Shown here: positions 48,410 through 62,700 of the stretch, in pieces
How positions within the stretch are numbered: the stretch's first letter is position 1
Layout of the letters: the number at the start of each line of letters is the position of its first letter
DNA from: Turritopsis dohrnii
Lineage: Eukaryota; Cnidaria; Hydrozoa; Anthoathecata; Oceaniidae
Direction: 5' to 3'
Length of the DNA: 64,000 nucleotides
NCBI GenBank assembly: GCA_027922465.2
Contig: BQMF02000095.1
Location: forward strand, 744,001 to 808,000
The notes under the pieces: generated by a model
The model's database searches: none
What the model was told of the DNA's origin: nothing
What the model saw: the letters and a program-made list of their open reading frames with translations, nothing else
Program-made: the position numbers and the translations under genes

Positions 48410-50190
48410 TATATAAATCTATTGTATTTCAACATCGAGTAGAGTCATTAGGATTTTCTTTGAAGTTTACCGCTAATTTGATTGACTATCATGCCGCTTT
48501 CCAAACCATATTTTCTATAAACTATGCTTTTAGTTTGTGTTTTTACAGAAGTGAAGCGAATATCTATCTTTGCATCATTGTATTTGACGGTCGACCAAAA
48601 GGGAATTCGCATTACAATCTGCAGACATTGTAGTACAAATTAAAGTTCAGGAGACATTTTTTTAAAAAATTATGCAGTTAGATTCCATTTAAAAACTTTC
48701 CAAAGTAAAGCCAGCAGGAATTAGAGAATGTTAACAAACGCTAAACCTTACCACTGCGTGTACCTTAGCATGGGAAAAGATGCGGTAAGTCATTCAAACA
48801 GGAGAACAAGGCTCACACGAAAATCATTATGAAAATTAATACAAGGCAAAAAATGAAAACACAAGTATTATATACACTTCACTTCGCGTCACTTTACTCT
48901 CTTTACGCCGCGCCACTTCAGCAAATGTTTGATTGAATTGACGAAACAAGACGCCATATCAAACATAAATAAAAGCCTGATAACATAAAATGGTAGCAGC
49001 ATGCGATCACGAAATGAATGGTTTGAAAGTTAACTTAAAGTCAGGGAAGTACGATATGTTAAAAAAGATCGATTTGTGTAAACAGTGGTGTAATGTTCAG
49101 CAAGGTCTACACAATCGACCCATTAATCACGCTAAGTTTGGACAAGAAAGAAAGAAACGAAGGAAAATGATGTATATGTAGCAAGACATGCATTACCATT
49201 ACATACATTATCTTTCTTGCGCAGAAACACAATGATGCGAAAGTGCCGTAACTACCGGGAGTTTGCAGGTGGGGGTTCAAGGAGTTCAGGGAGCCTAGCC
49301 CACCCAAATTTATTTTTTTTTTTCAAAAATGGTTGATGTAAAGAAAAAATAAATATTTTCTTGTGAAAACAAATACATGGATAGAAAGACAAAGACACAT
49401 TTTAATGAATGTTCACTTATCTTTTTCACCGTTTTATTTGTTCTATAACACAAAACTCTTACATTACTTCTGTATGAAAAATGACACCAGCACCAAAGAA
49501 ATATCCTTCAAAACAAAAGTAACCTTGTGCGACATCAACTAACACCTCATTCAGATTTGGCGTTGAGGACAAACTTTCGGTTATCGCACAAGCTATTTTA
49601 GTGTTGACCATTTTGTTTTGCAACGCTTACGCTTGTTACATCGTCAGACATCTACATAACGCGTTACATCGTCAGACACCTGCATAACCGAACAAAAACG
49701 TATCTATTGTCCAGCGAACAGAAACTTATCTTTCATTCGCCAAAAAAAAGAAAAGGAAAAGATTTATTAAAAATTGCGTAATGTTATTGAGTGTCGCTGA
49801 ATGTGGGGCGACGTAGAGTTGTGTTTCTCTTCTGATGTCTTAAGTACTTCATCGTGATATTTAAAGTATCGTGGGAATCGACAAGCTATGTAGTGATTGT
49901 ATTTCTTTATTGTCAGAAACTATACATGGGACACAAAATTGAAGTTATGCGTTACGAGATTTAGCACCGCTTCTAAAGAATAACTAAGATTTCTTCAGAT
50001 TATGAAGATAATCATAATTTCGAATAACTGATTCTAACGGGAGTGTAAATACCTTGTAAGTCTGTGGCAAGAACTTTTGACAAAGGTAATAAAGAAGCAT
50101 AACTACTTTCACAATATAAAACCAAAGACCACCATTCCACGGACTTTGATAAAACATAACTGCATTTTATGGCTCGGTATGATTTTATAA
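48410..50190. other. Gene-free interval
   Basis: Only short unsupported frames. Contains the downstream flank of the gremlin-like gene (minus strand), but no clear regulatory motif. Confidence 0.35.
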
Positions 50191-50240
50191 AACAACAACA
50201 ACAACAACAACAACGACGACGACGACGACGACGACGACAC
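50191..50240. repeat. Compound (CAA)n-(CGA)n microsatellite
   Basis: About eight CAA units switch directly to about nine CGA units on the plus strand. Confidence 0.9.
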
Positions 50241-50354
50241 AAATAAATGATTTGTAGCATGAATAAATTAAGTTATAAATAAACAGATAGATATTTACAT
50301 GTTGAAGAAAACTTACATATATTTCACGTTTATATAATTTTCACTTGCACGTTG

Positions 50355-50822
50355 TCACGCGATCAAGCGACTTAACTTACATTGGCAGTGTTTGACAACG
50401 AAAACCTTTTTCCATTTGAATTTTTTCCTTCTGCGAGGGCAGTTTAGCTTCACCAACCTTGCATACCTTTTAGAAGGCAGACATGTTTTTACTGCTCGCA
50501 GTTCCTGATTCTTTGTAGGGATCAGATACGAATTACAAAATCCTTGACAATATCTGTTGCGAATAATCTTTGTGTCACACCCTGGTATAGTAATGTTCTG
50601 CAGAAATGAATGGAATCTACATGTTTGAACTTTGTTTATAAATAAAGTTGTAACACTTTGGCTCAAAATGTCATCAATAACAGGATGTTTATATTTTTTC
50701 CGTTCACCATACGAACTAATTCGGCTGCTTAAAGAGGCAAGGTCTTTCGGCGGTGCGGCAATCTTTCTTTGAGTATAGACTGCTTGTATAAGAAGTATCA
50801 CTATTGCTCGGTACAACATCAT
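50355..50822 (-). CDS. Gremlin/DAN-type secreted cystine-knot protein (putative BMP antagonist)
   Basis: Single-exon frame of 155 aa starting MMLYRAIVILLIQAVYTQ, a signal peptide. The C-terminal half is a DAN/CTCK-type cystine knot with eight Cys: TCRF, PGCDTKIIRNRYCQGFCNS (the CxGxC ring motif), IP, KTCLPSK, VKLNCP and the final CQC. A basic stretch RRRKKFKWKK precedes the last Cys pair, as in gremlins, where it favours heparan sulfate binding. Family members bind BMP/TGF-beta ligands outside the cell and block receptor access; the role here is inferred. Two consecutive ATG codons open the frame and either could start it. Gremlin, Cerberus and DAN subgroups cannot be separated by eye, but spacing is closest to gremlin. 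Confidence 0.85.
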   Translation of the reverse strand: MMLYRAIVILLIQAVYTQRKIAAPPKDLASLSSRISSYGERKKYKHPVIDDILSQSVTTLFINKVQTCRFHSFLQNITIPGCDTKIIRNRYCQGFCNSYLIPTKNQELRAVKTCLPSKRYARLVKLNCPRRRKKFKWKKVFVVKHCQCKLSRLIA

Positions 50823-51868
50823 TTTTTATTCAACTAATGATAAAATATTCATTACTAAGCACGGCTACTCGTAATCAATAGCTTTACACAAATAAGAAAT
50901 CTCAAAGCCGAAATATTTGCAATAACAGTAATCCGCAATAAAAACAAAGGCACAGCAGAACTTTGGTTTCAAACTTAATGACTTTCCCGTACCTGTTTAT
51001 TTATCAACACGTCGGCTGACAGTCTCTCAAATAGCTCTATCACGCCTTGTTCAGATTTATTATTCTCTTTCTACATTTTGATACATGTCAAGTTAGTTTA
51101 GTCCGTCGACAAAACTTTATAACATGGAAAAAGTAAATCGTCGAAGCTCCATTGAGCAAAGAATATGAAACCAAGCTAATATCGAGAACAAAAACGTTCG
51201 AAGAACGAGTCAAAAATGATATAAGAAGTTACAAATTAAAAACTTCCAACTTTTTATAAAGAATTATTCTTTCACACAAACCTTATGATTTTCATGGATC
51301 CAATCGCTGATTTGTTGCGGTGATATTGTACGTGAAAATTAAAATCAATGGATTTTGTAAAATACTGTTAATTTTATGATTCAGCTATACGACACACCGA
51401 AAAGGTTATAATAAAAATTGATGAATTTTCTTTTTCCGTTACTTTAAGTGGTAAACTCATAAATTATAACCACAAGTAAACAAGTTAAACTGAACTATTA
51501 TCAAGATGGAAGTGATGCGAAAATGTCGCTAGCTACAAAATAACCTTTGCAATTATGAGAAGTAATTGCTATTCAAAATTGCGACGACATAATTTCCTTT
51601 TAACATGCCACACTGAAGAAAACCGGAAAAACTTTCAAAAAGAAACGCGTAGTACTACCTCCAAACTTACGATCTCTCAAATCATATTTTCCTGTTTTAC
51701 AACTGTCAAATATCAAGAAATAACTTATGTTTTTAATGAATGCAAGAACTAGTGAAATCGTTTTAGTCTAATAGCCAAAATAAAGACAAAATTCGTAGTG
51801 TAACAAACCACTTTGGTCGTTGAGGGTAACCTGATGCGTTTTAAAGCTTAAGTTGGAATTGGATACCT
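50823..51868. other. Upstream region of the gremlin-like gene, no gene seen
   Basis: Presumed promoter region on the minus strand. A 65-codon plus-strand frame at 51555-51752 has no recognisable motif and is not called. Confidence 0.35.
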
Positions 51869-52928
51869 TTTTTCGACACAGGATTTGCGTACATCATTTT
51901 CGAAGATAGCTGTGGTAAAATTTTTTACCCGGGTTACTAGTCTTATATATAATAGCGAGTGTGTGTCACACTTTTATTTTAGAGAGTGATAAATTTTGTT
52001 GAATTTTACCGTCAAAATCTTCTTAATCGTGGTCATATGTTTCGTTAGGCCATGCGTTTTTTTACGATTATTATATAGTAGCACGTGCCGTGACGTCAGT
52101 TTTTTTTGTCGCAATTAGGTGATTCAAATTTTCGTCACGGGGTTTGCACACCTAGATTATATTTTTTGTCACTTTTTTCGACACGGGATTTCTGTACGTC
52201 ATTCTCGAAGTTAGATGTGGTAAAAAATTTTATCCGGGTTACTACAGTACACATCCATTAATTCGAATGCCGCTTAATTCGAACATTCTTTATTTCGAAC
52301 AAATTCTTCAGTCCCTTGAGTTCGGTCTAATAAAGTCTTTATCTTGTGCCGCTTAATTCGAACTCCGTTAATTCGAACATTTCGTTAATTCGAACAGTTT
52401 TTTCGGTCCCTAGGCTAAAAAACACTCGTTAATTCGAACTTTTGCGTCCTATTAATCTACAAGTGTAGTGAAAATGAAGACATTTTTCTTATGGTGGTAA
52501 CATTTGCTTTCAACTTTTCAATAAATTGTGCATTCCCAGTAAAATGAAGTTGGTATTTCGAGGCCTTCTTTATCACCAAGATTAACTATTTTTCAGTTGC
52601 TTCTACACTTCTACTTCTACCTCGAGTACAATAAATCAGCAGCTCTTCTTCTATCCCAGAATCCATGACTTTGCAGAGCGTTGTAAAACGTTCTATTCTG
52701 AAATCATTTGATTCTGCAAACGCTCGATTTTTAAGACATTCTAATGTTTTTTTTCTTTCATTCTTTCTCCTCTCACTTTTTCTTGTTTGTTTGTCGACGT
52801 GCAAGAAAGATGTAAGAAATTCTATCCGAATTCTTATTTTTCCCAATTATCCGATAATTCGAACATTCGTTAATTCGAACAAATTTTTCGGTTCCTTGGG
52901 TGTTCGAATTAACGGATGTGTACTGTAG
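51869..52928 (+). mobile_element. Helitron copies in tandem, second one interrupted by a MITE
   Basis: The end of one copy (to 51940) has stem GGTAAAA/TTTTACC, spacer CGGGTTA and CTAG. The next copy begins at 51941 with TCTTATATATAATAGCG and ends CCGGGTTACTA at 52244; its final G is at 52928 after the inserted MITE and its TA duplication. Without the insertion it is about 305 bp, shorter than array units. The start of the first copy is not clear. Confidence 0.65.
52245..52925. mobile_element. Pogo/Tigger-like MITE, 681 bp
   Basis: Ends CAGTACACATCCATTAATTC and, inverted from the right, CAGTACACATCCGTTAATTC, each flanked by TA (52243-52244 and 52926-52927). Both arms hold multiple TTAATTCGAAC units. 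CAGT-starting TIRs with a TA target are typical of pogo/Tigger elements. No intact transposase. Confidence 0.8.
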
Positions 52929-53343
52929 TTTTATTATAATGTCCTTCCGTATATGTGACGTCACATATGTCCGACAACAAAGAAAGTACCAATGGCGCTG
53001 GAACAAAAATAAACCTTTGGTCTGTTAAAATAAATTTTCTTAACAATTTTCGAAATATAGTACAATATAGGGATTCTTCAACAAATAATGAGTTCTACTA
53101 AGCAAGTGTTTTGATATCAGTTTTCGTGTCATTTCATGTTGACCCAAAAAAACCAAAACAACTTGTATAGTTCTAACTATTTCAACTATAAAAATAATGT
53201 TTTCTTTTAAAAAATACTTACCACACACCTTACGCTGATTTGACTTGATTAGAAACTTATCAAGCGAATATAATACAAAGCAAAATATGTGTTCAATTCA
53301 AGTTATGTAGGTTATATTACAGCATGTGTGTTAAAGATCTTCG

Positions 53344-56300
53344 TTACCACGACAACCATGACCAAATGGATTTCTTCTTTCTGTTTACTTTCTTGTGGTT
53401 TTTCATGGAGTCTATTGCACGAGTTTGAGATGAAGAGGTCGTGGACTGCGTTGCACAAATATCCGGTTGCAAACGAATATGACCGTCAGGTTCACACTTG
53501 GAGCAGGAGCCACCGCAGTGAGCGGAGATAACTCTCCAGTCATCAGATGTTTTAAACCTTGTTATCCTCTCTTTCATACCGGTCGGTGATCCGGTCGCTT
53601 TCCATTGCGGTTGACCAACTACCTTCATGTCTGTACCGTTCACATTTATTTGAAATTCCCCTTTTCTGCAATCTTCCGTACTTTTTGAATAACAATCTCC
53701 ACCACTACCATAACGAACGTTATTACCCACTTTGTAAGAATATGTAAAATCATCTCGATTAATTGCCATGTTCTGGGGATTAATTCGAACTCTTGAAAAC
53801 CTACAAAACAATCATGTATATGATGTAACATTTCTATTTTCATATTCACAATTTAAACATCATCAGTGATGGATAACCAACACAGTCTGAAATCGCGAAA
53901 CTTTTTTCATTATGTCAATTATCTTCAGTTCCGGAATTAAAATTTGAAAATGCTTCCAAATGTATTTCAACATTCAAAGATTTAAAACTATGTCCTCGTA
54001 TATGGTGAAAGGTTAAGGGTTGCAGTAACTGAAGAAACATCTAGTGGATCGTTGGTCTCAAGCTTTATTTGATCATGTAACAAATTCCACTTATGTAGTT
54101 GATCAGTTTTGAACATATAGGTGAATCCCGCTATCTCGAACTCTCAATGGATCGGATAAAAAGTTCGAGATAGCGCGAATATCGAGATAAGTTTTCAATG
54201 AAGAAACCAGGTCAACAACAGATCGTCCATTTTCGAATGGTCACGAAGGGAAAGCTACTCGTCAAAGAAAATATGAAGAAATGGAATTACTGCCAAAATT
54301 CGTTTTCAAATAATGCTGGTTTGTTATTGTTTATTATCAACTGAAAATACTGAAAAAACTGAAGCACGATGATTGTTTTACGTACCATGTTTGTCCCCAG
54401 TCCTTTTCAGATTTAGATGGAGTTGCATCCTCATTTCCAGAACATGTGTTGAAATTTATTAATCTGGATCGGTGGAACTTAGCGTAATTGTGTTCTGGGC
54501 CAGCTGATAAAGTCAAGTATTCGAGATGGCCATCATCTGTACCAGCCATATTTCGACAGTATATGTAGACCGGTTGACACAATGACTGAATACGTAACAT
54601 ATATTCGTCATCAGGAGAATTAGGGATACTTTGCCGGATGGCAGTACAATTTCCTAAAATGAAAAGTAACATTTGAAAAGCAATACTGCATTTGGCTAAA
54701 TAAACAGAACAAGCTGAACTTTCTTATGTAATGAAGCTAACTGAAGCTGTGAATTATCATGCAAGTTTCCGATACACGTGCTTCTCTGGGCGCTTCAAAA
54801 CTGTAACTATAGCTTGTTCACCCGCTTTGCATCCAACCCTAAAGCCCAGGCATTTAAACTAGAATTTACAAATCTTAAAAAAAAACTAATAACATACTAA
54901 AAATTAGAACAAATTGATTAATAGGAAACATAACATTGCACGTCTGTGCTATGCTATTGAAGTTCACTATCATTATGTTAGTAGCGTCCAGTGTACTTAT
55001 GTAATGAAGGTCATGGATCACACAATTTACAAAGGAACTCAAAAAAAGATTCTACTTACTTGGAATATCATAGACAGCATTAACATTAGAAATCGGACTT
55101 TCTTTCAGTACAGATTTTTTCGTCTTGCCACATTTGATATCAAATGACAACTTCAGTAAATTATGCTTTTCCGAGGATAGCTGGTGTAATTCAATATAAT
55201 ATGGCACGCCACTCTTTAACTGAACTACATAATCTCGGTTCGTGTTTCTACACGGAAAGAAAAATTATCAGAGAGTGGAAGATAAGATGATTAAGTAACA
55301 AAACAATGAATGAACTTACTCAGATGGCGCATTATTAGAATTTATTTGCATTTGTATTTCGGATAGTATAGAAGGCTTATCTGCATTCATATAAAGGGCA
55401 GCTTGATTATTAGAGGAAAGTGTTAGAGTATATTCCGCTAAATGTAAATATAGGACATAAGTAAGCATATTGAACAGAATTACATAAAAGTCATCAATAA
55501 TGACAAAACAATCACCTGACAATGGTGGCACAAAGTAACCCGACAGTTTTGCAGCAAATTGACCAGTTCCAATAGAAGTATCAGTAACATTATCAAAGGA
55601 GGGTGCTTCAAATAAGTCCAACACCTTTGTCTCGGTAGGTGTTTTGGAAAGCAATTCTGTTTTAAGGTCAAGGACAGTTGCACTTGAAGGGCGAGCGTGA
55701 ATTTCATACTTAGTTCCAGCGTATGGACGCGTACGCGGTTCTGAAGGGAAAAAAGACATTGTAAATGATTTATAAGAAATACGAAAACACAATACCTGAA
55801 ATAGAAGATGTCTCACCGAACCGACTGCAGAAATCTCTGATTCTCACAATTTCATTCATGTCTAAAGCGCACGGAAACAAATAAAATTCATCCACACCAC
55901 CAATCAATTGCTTATCATTTGAATCTAACTTCTCTTTGCCGATACCAACAAAACCATTCCAATCACCAGGTAATATGTCAACTTGCTTTTCAGATACATA
56001 AGCCAATTTCATTGATTCCAATAACTTTCCATTGAGATAAATTTTACCCTACATGAAAATAGGTTCATTGATCAATTTCCTAGTTGCAAACATGCAGAGT
56101 TCAAAACAGAATCTATCAAATATAGTATTATATAGTATCACCTCTTCTTTCAGGCTGTAAGTCACTGCCAAGTGTGTCCATTCGTTGAAGGGGAAAATAC
56201 CATCTGTGGTTGTCATTTCGCAGACAATCTTTTCACCAAATCTCAGTGAAAAATGAATGCTACCTTCAGGTCGAACTTCCAGCAAGTACTGGCCTGATAA

Positions 56301-59300
56301 AAAAAAAAGGGATTGGATAAACTAGAATAAAATAGGATAAATAAGAAGTATTATTATTATTTCTGAATCTTTATACAGGACACTATGTATAATTAAAAAT
56401 AATATATTTATATTTAAACTTCAGTATTTAGCACACTGCTATCAATGTTTGTCCTTGTGTTAATCATTATAACACAATATTAGGGAAAAAAAGGTAAAAA
56501 TGGAAACTTTATTGAAACAAACAAATTAAAAACAATTAAAAACGCTCTTGAATCAGATCGATATTTTACACACTTACCTTCCTTCTTTGAGTTGACCACG
56601 GAAAATATTGGGTGAATTTTACCATCTCCATACAAGGTCAACCAAGTAGCGATTGTGAAAGCGTTCACTGGTTTTCCTTTCATGTTTTGGCCTTGGATTG
56701 AAATGAGTCCATTTTCTGACAGCATTACTTTTGATTTACATTTTCCAGTTACATCTACGAGCAAAAGGACAATTAAAATCTCTCTTCTTCCGTGACGCAA
56801 CTCATCACTATACAGTCTACTCTCGATAAGTGGAACCTCCACGGGACCGAAAAAAATGGTTCCACTTATCGAATGTTCCACTTATCCGAATTGCTCGATA
56901 AGTGGAACCTCCATGAAACCGAAAAAAAAGTTCCACTTATCGAACTTCTCTCTTATCTGAAATTTCAGGAGACCGAGGAATTTACGAATAATCAAAAACA
57001 GGGGGAGACACAAAAGAAAATGCTTTATAGATATATATGTTCCATATATATAGTGTATAGCTCACTTGGTAAGACGGTGGGCTTGTAATACAAGGGTGAT
57101 AGTTGGTAGTGGTTCAAATCTCGGCACTGTAAAAGAATGCTAATGTGATATGAGCACTTATAGAATGTTAATGTATGCAGCAGAAGGCTGCATGAAATTG
57201 TGAATGTAATGAACGAGTGCCGCAAATTACTTAAGACCACAATCACCTATCAGTCTAGTATGTGCAAGTTCTCTGCCTTAAAATCTGAGGTATACATTTC
57301 TGGTGGAGGCCCACATCAGTGTGTTCACTGCCCAATTCTAGCCTCGGTAAAATAAATTCAAAAAAAAAACAACAAAAAAACAAAACAAAAAAAAACAAAA
57401 CAAAAAAAAAACAAAACAAAAAAAAAACATGTCAAAAAAGAATGTTTTGATTAAAATGATTCGAACGTGCTGTGAATGACTTTTCTTTTGGAAAAGTTCA
57501 ACTTATCCTTCGTTTAGCCTCGTTTAACCTATCCTTACCCTCTGGCCCTCATGGTTCTCCACTTTCAATTCGTTTGTACATTTTGCAGTGCCAGTGTGCG
57601 ACTCTCATCAGGTAGTTTAGCTAAGTTCTCACTTTTTTTCTTTTTGTGTAGGCTTTGATGGAGACAGCCACATTTTTCTCTGCCGTCCAGCAATGTTTGT
57701 GCCATTATGCTTTTACGCTGCCCTTCTGCATTCTCGCTAGTTTTTATTCTTACGTCAGAGGTGTTATTTGACTCTGCACTATCCAATTTTGCTGCATTAA
57801 GCTCTCTTTCTGTCGCAATACCTGCGCATATTATTCCCCTCATTTTATTTAGTGTATCAAGTGTATTTTAAATTTTATTCATAATATTATAACGTTTTAG
57901 TTGTATATATAAGTGGAAGAACCATGTAAATCGTGGATGCGATATTATTAAACCCAAGGGACCAGAGAAATTGGTTCCACTAAACGAAAGTTCCACTTAT
58001 CCAGGGTTCCACTTATCAAGAGTAGACTGTATACAAAAACTCATAAAAACCATTTAAACACTTCCGATACAGATCAATCGTACCGTCAAATTCATATGAG
58101 CCTAACACAATGGCATCATTTCCTCTTCTTGACTCATCAAACACATGGCTTCCACAAGTCAGATCAAACGAATAAAACATGACTGGTTCACATGTATAGA
58201 AACCTGAAAAACAATGAAATTTAATCATTTTTCCTGGATAATAAGGATCCATAATAAATATCTATACTACTTGACAATTTTAATATAATAGACATTTTTA
58301 TTTTATAGTCCATAACTTGGAGACGCTTACTTTCTTCACTTGCAGAATGATGGACATCAGAGGCTGAAAGTATAAATTTTTATCATCATTTTTGCACACT
58401 TTGATACGCTCACAATTCCAGATAAACCATACATGTTTTTCTACAATATCCACCTACCTTCACATATTCCTCTCGCTAGTTGGTCAATATGCTCGTAAAT
58501 TTTATCATAATCTTCAACTACGTAAACGGCATCTGGATTGCTGGCTACCTTTTGCAGCTCTTCCATTGACGTGTCATTTCCCAGACCAACAGAAATTAAC
58601 TGTACACCACTATCTTTCATTTTTTGAGATGCGATTTGCAAATCTGTGGAACCTAATGAATATAAAAATTGCCTTTCTTTTAGCTAAAAAGAACCCCCCC
58701 CAAAAAACAATTAATCGAAAAGGGAATAACATTAGAAATCGTACCTTCATCAGATTTCCCATCAGTCAATAAAACAACAACATCAGTGATTTCATTACGG
58801 TTTCCGTGGCCTGGATGGAGAATTTTTTCAGGTACAAACTCCAGTGCGAGATCAATACGAGTGCTTTCTTTCAATGGTTTCATATTCCCTGTAAATAAAG
58901 TGATCACATAGCTCAACACTTGATGGGTTCAAGACAACAGTAACATTTCATTCACTATGCACTTACTTATGATCCAATGGAGGACATTTCTGTCTGCACC
59001 CATATCAAGGTCGATTTCCTTGCGTGGAGTGGAAGAGTAGAGAACAATCGCCACTTTCGTTGCATTCTGTCCTATTTCAAACCGGTCAACAATATTTTCC
59101 AAGAATTGCTTTACTTTCTCCCAATAGTCAACAATACTTTTTGATCCATCCACCAAGAAAACAACATCAATAGCACGATGGCATATGAATGGCTCATTAT
59201 TTGTGGTAGGAGATGCCGTGGTAGCTGCACTGGTCGTACTTGCTGGTGTGGTGATTATAGTGTCTTGTCCAATTTGATTTTCTGACATGTAAACACACGT

Positions 59301-62300
59301 TTTAAGGTTTGATTGATTACAATATTATTGTAATCATTATAGAAATTTCTACGTACCTGGACAAAGGGCTTTTACAATGTCACCTAAGTTGCGTTTTACT
59401 TCATTATAATCAGTGAAGTTGAAAAGCCATTCAGGTTTTGATGGGTACTTATCGACTACAGAGTTTTGTCCAATCATTCCGACGGCAACGGCGATAACAT
59501 TGACAGCTAAAAAGTGTTAAAAAATACTTTCAAGACTGTTCAGTTCAGTTTCAGAATTTATCTCGAAGTTGAGGACTTAATTAAAATCTTTTTTTACATT
59601 TATCTTTGATTTCTTGAAGTATGTTCAAAGAATTGACAATAACATTCCCGTCTTCGAAACCAGATTTTTCGAGTCCATCACTTAAGATGACCATGTACTT
59701 TGGAACATCTTTTCTCATACCATAATCTATAGACCACATTTTTGCGTTAGCAAGTTCCATTGCCCTGTACGTGAAAGTTTGTCCTAAAAAGCGTATTCAT
59801 AAAAATATTATTTTAAAGTAAAAACACTAACTTACTTGATAAAGTAGTGACTTGAAAGTACCTCTAGGAAATGTACTGTTGTCAGGATCAGGCTTAATTA
59901 TTTCATCAAGATAAGCCATTTGTGCAGCTTTGTCTCCAGTACTTATACTTTCAATTACAGGGTTGCTAAACCACTGGTTTGCACTGTAGTCACCTGCCAA
60001 TGTACTGAATGGAATAAAAGAGAAATGTGTGTTGTCTCTAGATATATCAAAGGTTGTAGCAGTGCCAGTGATGAAGTCTTTGATATGTTGAACTTCTTCG
60101 GCATTTTGAACACTTGCCGAGTAATCAACCAGATAACCAAGATCAATTGATGCTTTACAAGCTAAAAAATACAGTAGATATAGAGAATCATCAAAGCAAT
60201 TGTGATATTCCATTTAAACAACAATCTTGAAAGCTTAAACTGCGACTGCCGATTTAGACAGCAGGGTCTGCATCTCCAAAGCAAGAGTGGACTTTGTTCA
60301 ACCTACTGACAGAGACACGACCGTGTGAGCTTATCACACCGGGAACACTCGGCTGCTTGTCCTTATTAGCCACGGTATTTTATGAAAATCAATCCTAATT
60401 AAGGAATTGACAAATCAATTACGTGGAATGCATGGCCCTTCGTTACAATCAGCAACTTCCTCCACAGCAGAGGATGGCACACACAAGCCTTCACCAGGCT
60501 TTCCACCTTCACATTTACGTGTTCTTTCTTTAATTCCGTCACCACAAGTCGCTGAGCAAGTTGTCCAGTTTCCCCAACTGCTCCAGTGAGCTAATGAAGA
60601 GATACTCAACATATGAAAATCAATTTCTTCACTTCTTAGCGTTAGGATATAAATCTATGTTATTTCAATTCGTCATGGTGAGCTTAAACTTAAACTGTGG
60701 CAGAACAAAATTCTCTATTAAAATATACGAATATAGTGGTAATTACAATATGTATAGCAAATACTAAGCAAAACTCTATAATAATTACCGTTGCATGTTA
60801 TGTTTAATATCAAAGGAGTAAGATCCTGCATATTTTCAAATAACGGCTCCCTCAGTATATATGATGGATCGGATGAAACTTCATTAAGGTTGTTCATATC
60901 CAAATTGCTGCCGATAGCAACTGAAATAATAGTTACGCCTAAACAAAACATTTACGTTTCATAAAATTAATCATCATGACAATAGAGCCACCATGTCAAA
61001 ATCAGGCACACCAATCCTTGGCGAAATATGCATTCTTAAGTTTTCTATAAAAAATGAATGCAAGCATTTCACAGTCTGGCTGTTTGGTTTGACTTTTAAA
61101 GGATGCATGCAGATTGAAAAATATTTCTTCAATAACCTTTATCCTTCAAAGCATCAGCTGCTGATTTTACTGATTCCTCTGGCGCGATTCCAAAGCCATT
61201 CAACTCTTTCTGTTTTCCATCTGATATTAAAATGAGAATTTTCTCCACATTTTCTCGCATTCCATTTTTGACTGTAAACATGTAATCAGCTGCACCACGT
61301 AATGCACGGTTAAGGTATGAATGACCTGCCAAAGAAACAAACTTATGATTATCTGCATATCGTAACAAAGATTTCCAGTAGTAATCTTAAACCCTTACCC
61401 ATGACATAGCCTTCTATGGGCTGTTCCTCTCCTATAACATATTCTAAATAGTCTTTTTGCATACTTTTATCTCCAGCATTCATTGTATCAATAAGTGAAT
61501 TTTTAAACCAAATATCACTGGAAAGATTTACAGAAGGAACAGTGCTGTATGGTAGATATGCAAAATGAGTATTATCTTTGGAAATATCGAAGAGCATGGC
61601 AGTTTCATTGATGAATTTCTTGGTATAATCATTGAAATACGGCTTGACACTGAGAGAGAAATCTACCAAAAAACCTAAGTCAACTGACTTGTTACATCCT
61701 AAAATAGAGAAAATTCAGATGATAACTAATTCATTTATAATACAATTCTAATTTCTAAGTAGATAGATAAGTACATGTGGCACCTTTCAAGCAAGCAGGC
61801 TGATGGCATACTTCAATTTCAATCAAATCACCGTAGCATGGTTGTTGAGGACACTGTCGACTTCTGGAGCGATAACCACTACCACAAGAGACATTGCAAG
61901 GACTCCATTGTCCCCATTCAGTCAGATTATCTATCAAAGATAATGCGGACATTATAAACATATATAATAACCCTAATCATACTTTAATTTTATAGGTTAA
62001 TCATTGTGCTCAGATTTATCAGTGGTCTTCTTTCCAGTGAACATGAAAGCAATATGATTGTAGACTTACAATGGCATGGCTGCAGAAAACATGAAGTAGA
62101 TTCGACACTTCCACCTATACAAGGCTTCCCTCCATTTTCAGGAGCAGGGTTATCACACTCACGATTACGTTGACGAAAACCTGTCCCACATGTCTGTGAA
62201 CATTGTGTCCAATTACTCCAGTCTCCCCAATTCCCATCAACTATAAAAAAGTACATTTTTTGTTAGAATAATGAAATGCATCTAGTTGTCAAAAAATAAG

Positions 62301-62663
62301 TAATTCTCTTACTTATACAGGGGATAGTGTTACAGATCTCAGTTTCAGTGTCATTTCCAGGGCAACTGGCACCATTATATTGAGGAGGTGGTGCATTACA
62401 TTCTCTTTGATGAGTTCTAGTCCCTCCACCACATGAAACTGTGCAAACTGTGAACGAGCCCCATGGAGTCCAATTTCCATCAACTAGAAAAAAAAGAGTT
62501 ATTATCATCCAGTTATAGAAGCATAAAAAAAATATAGTAACATATATATATATATATATATAAAACGTAACAGTCAGTTCACGTATGTGTTGAGTATTAT
62601 AGTAAACAAGAAAAACACATTATTTCTTATCACAATATTTCGACTTTTGCTAGTCTTTATCAA

Positions 62664-62700
<37 letters not shown>

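Noticed and set aside
52586..52928. Frames of 86-87 codons on both strands within the 52.2 kb MITE
   Set aside because: No transposase motif, overlapping antisense frames, inside a non-autonomous element.
57053..57125. tRNA-Thr gene
   Set aside because: A and B boxes are present, but there is no acceptor-stem pairing, and a long body with an A-rich tail follows, so it is a SINE.
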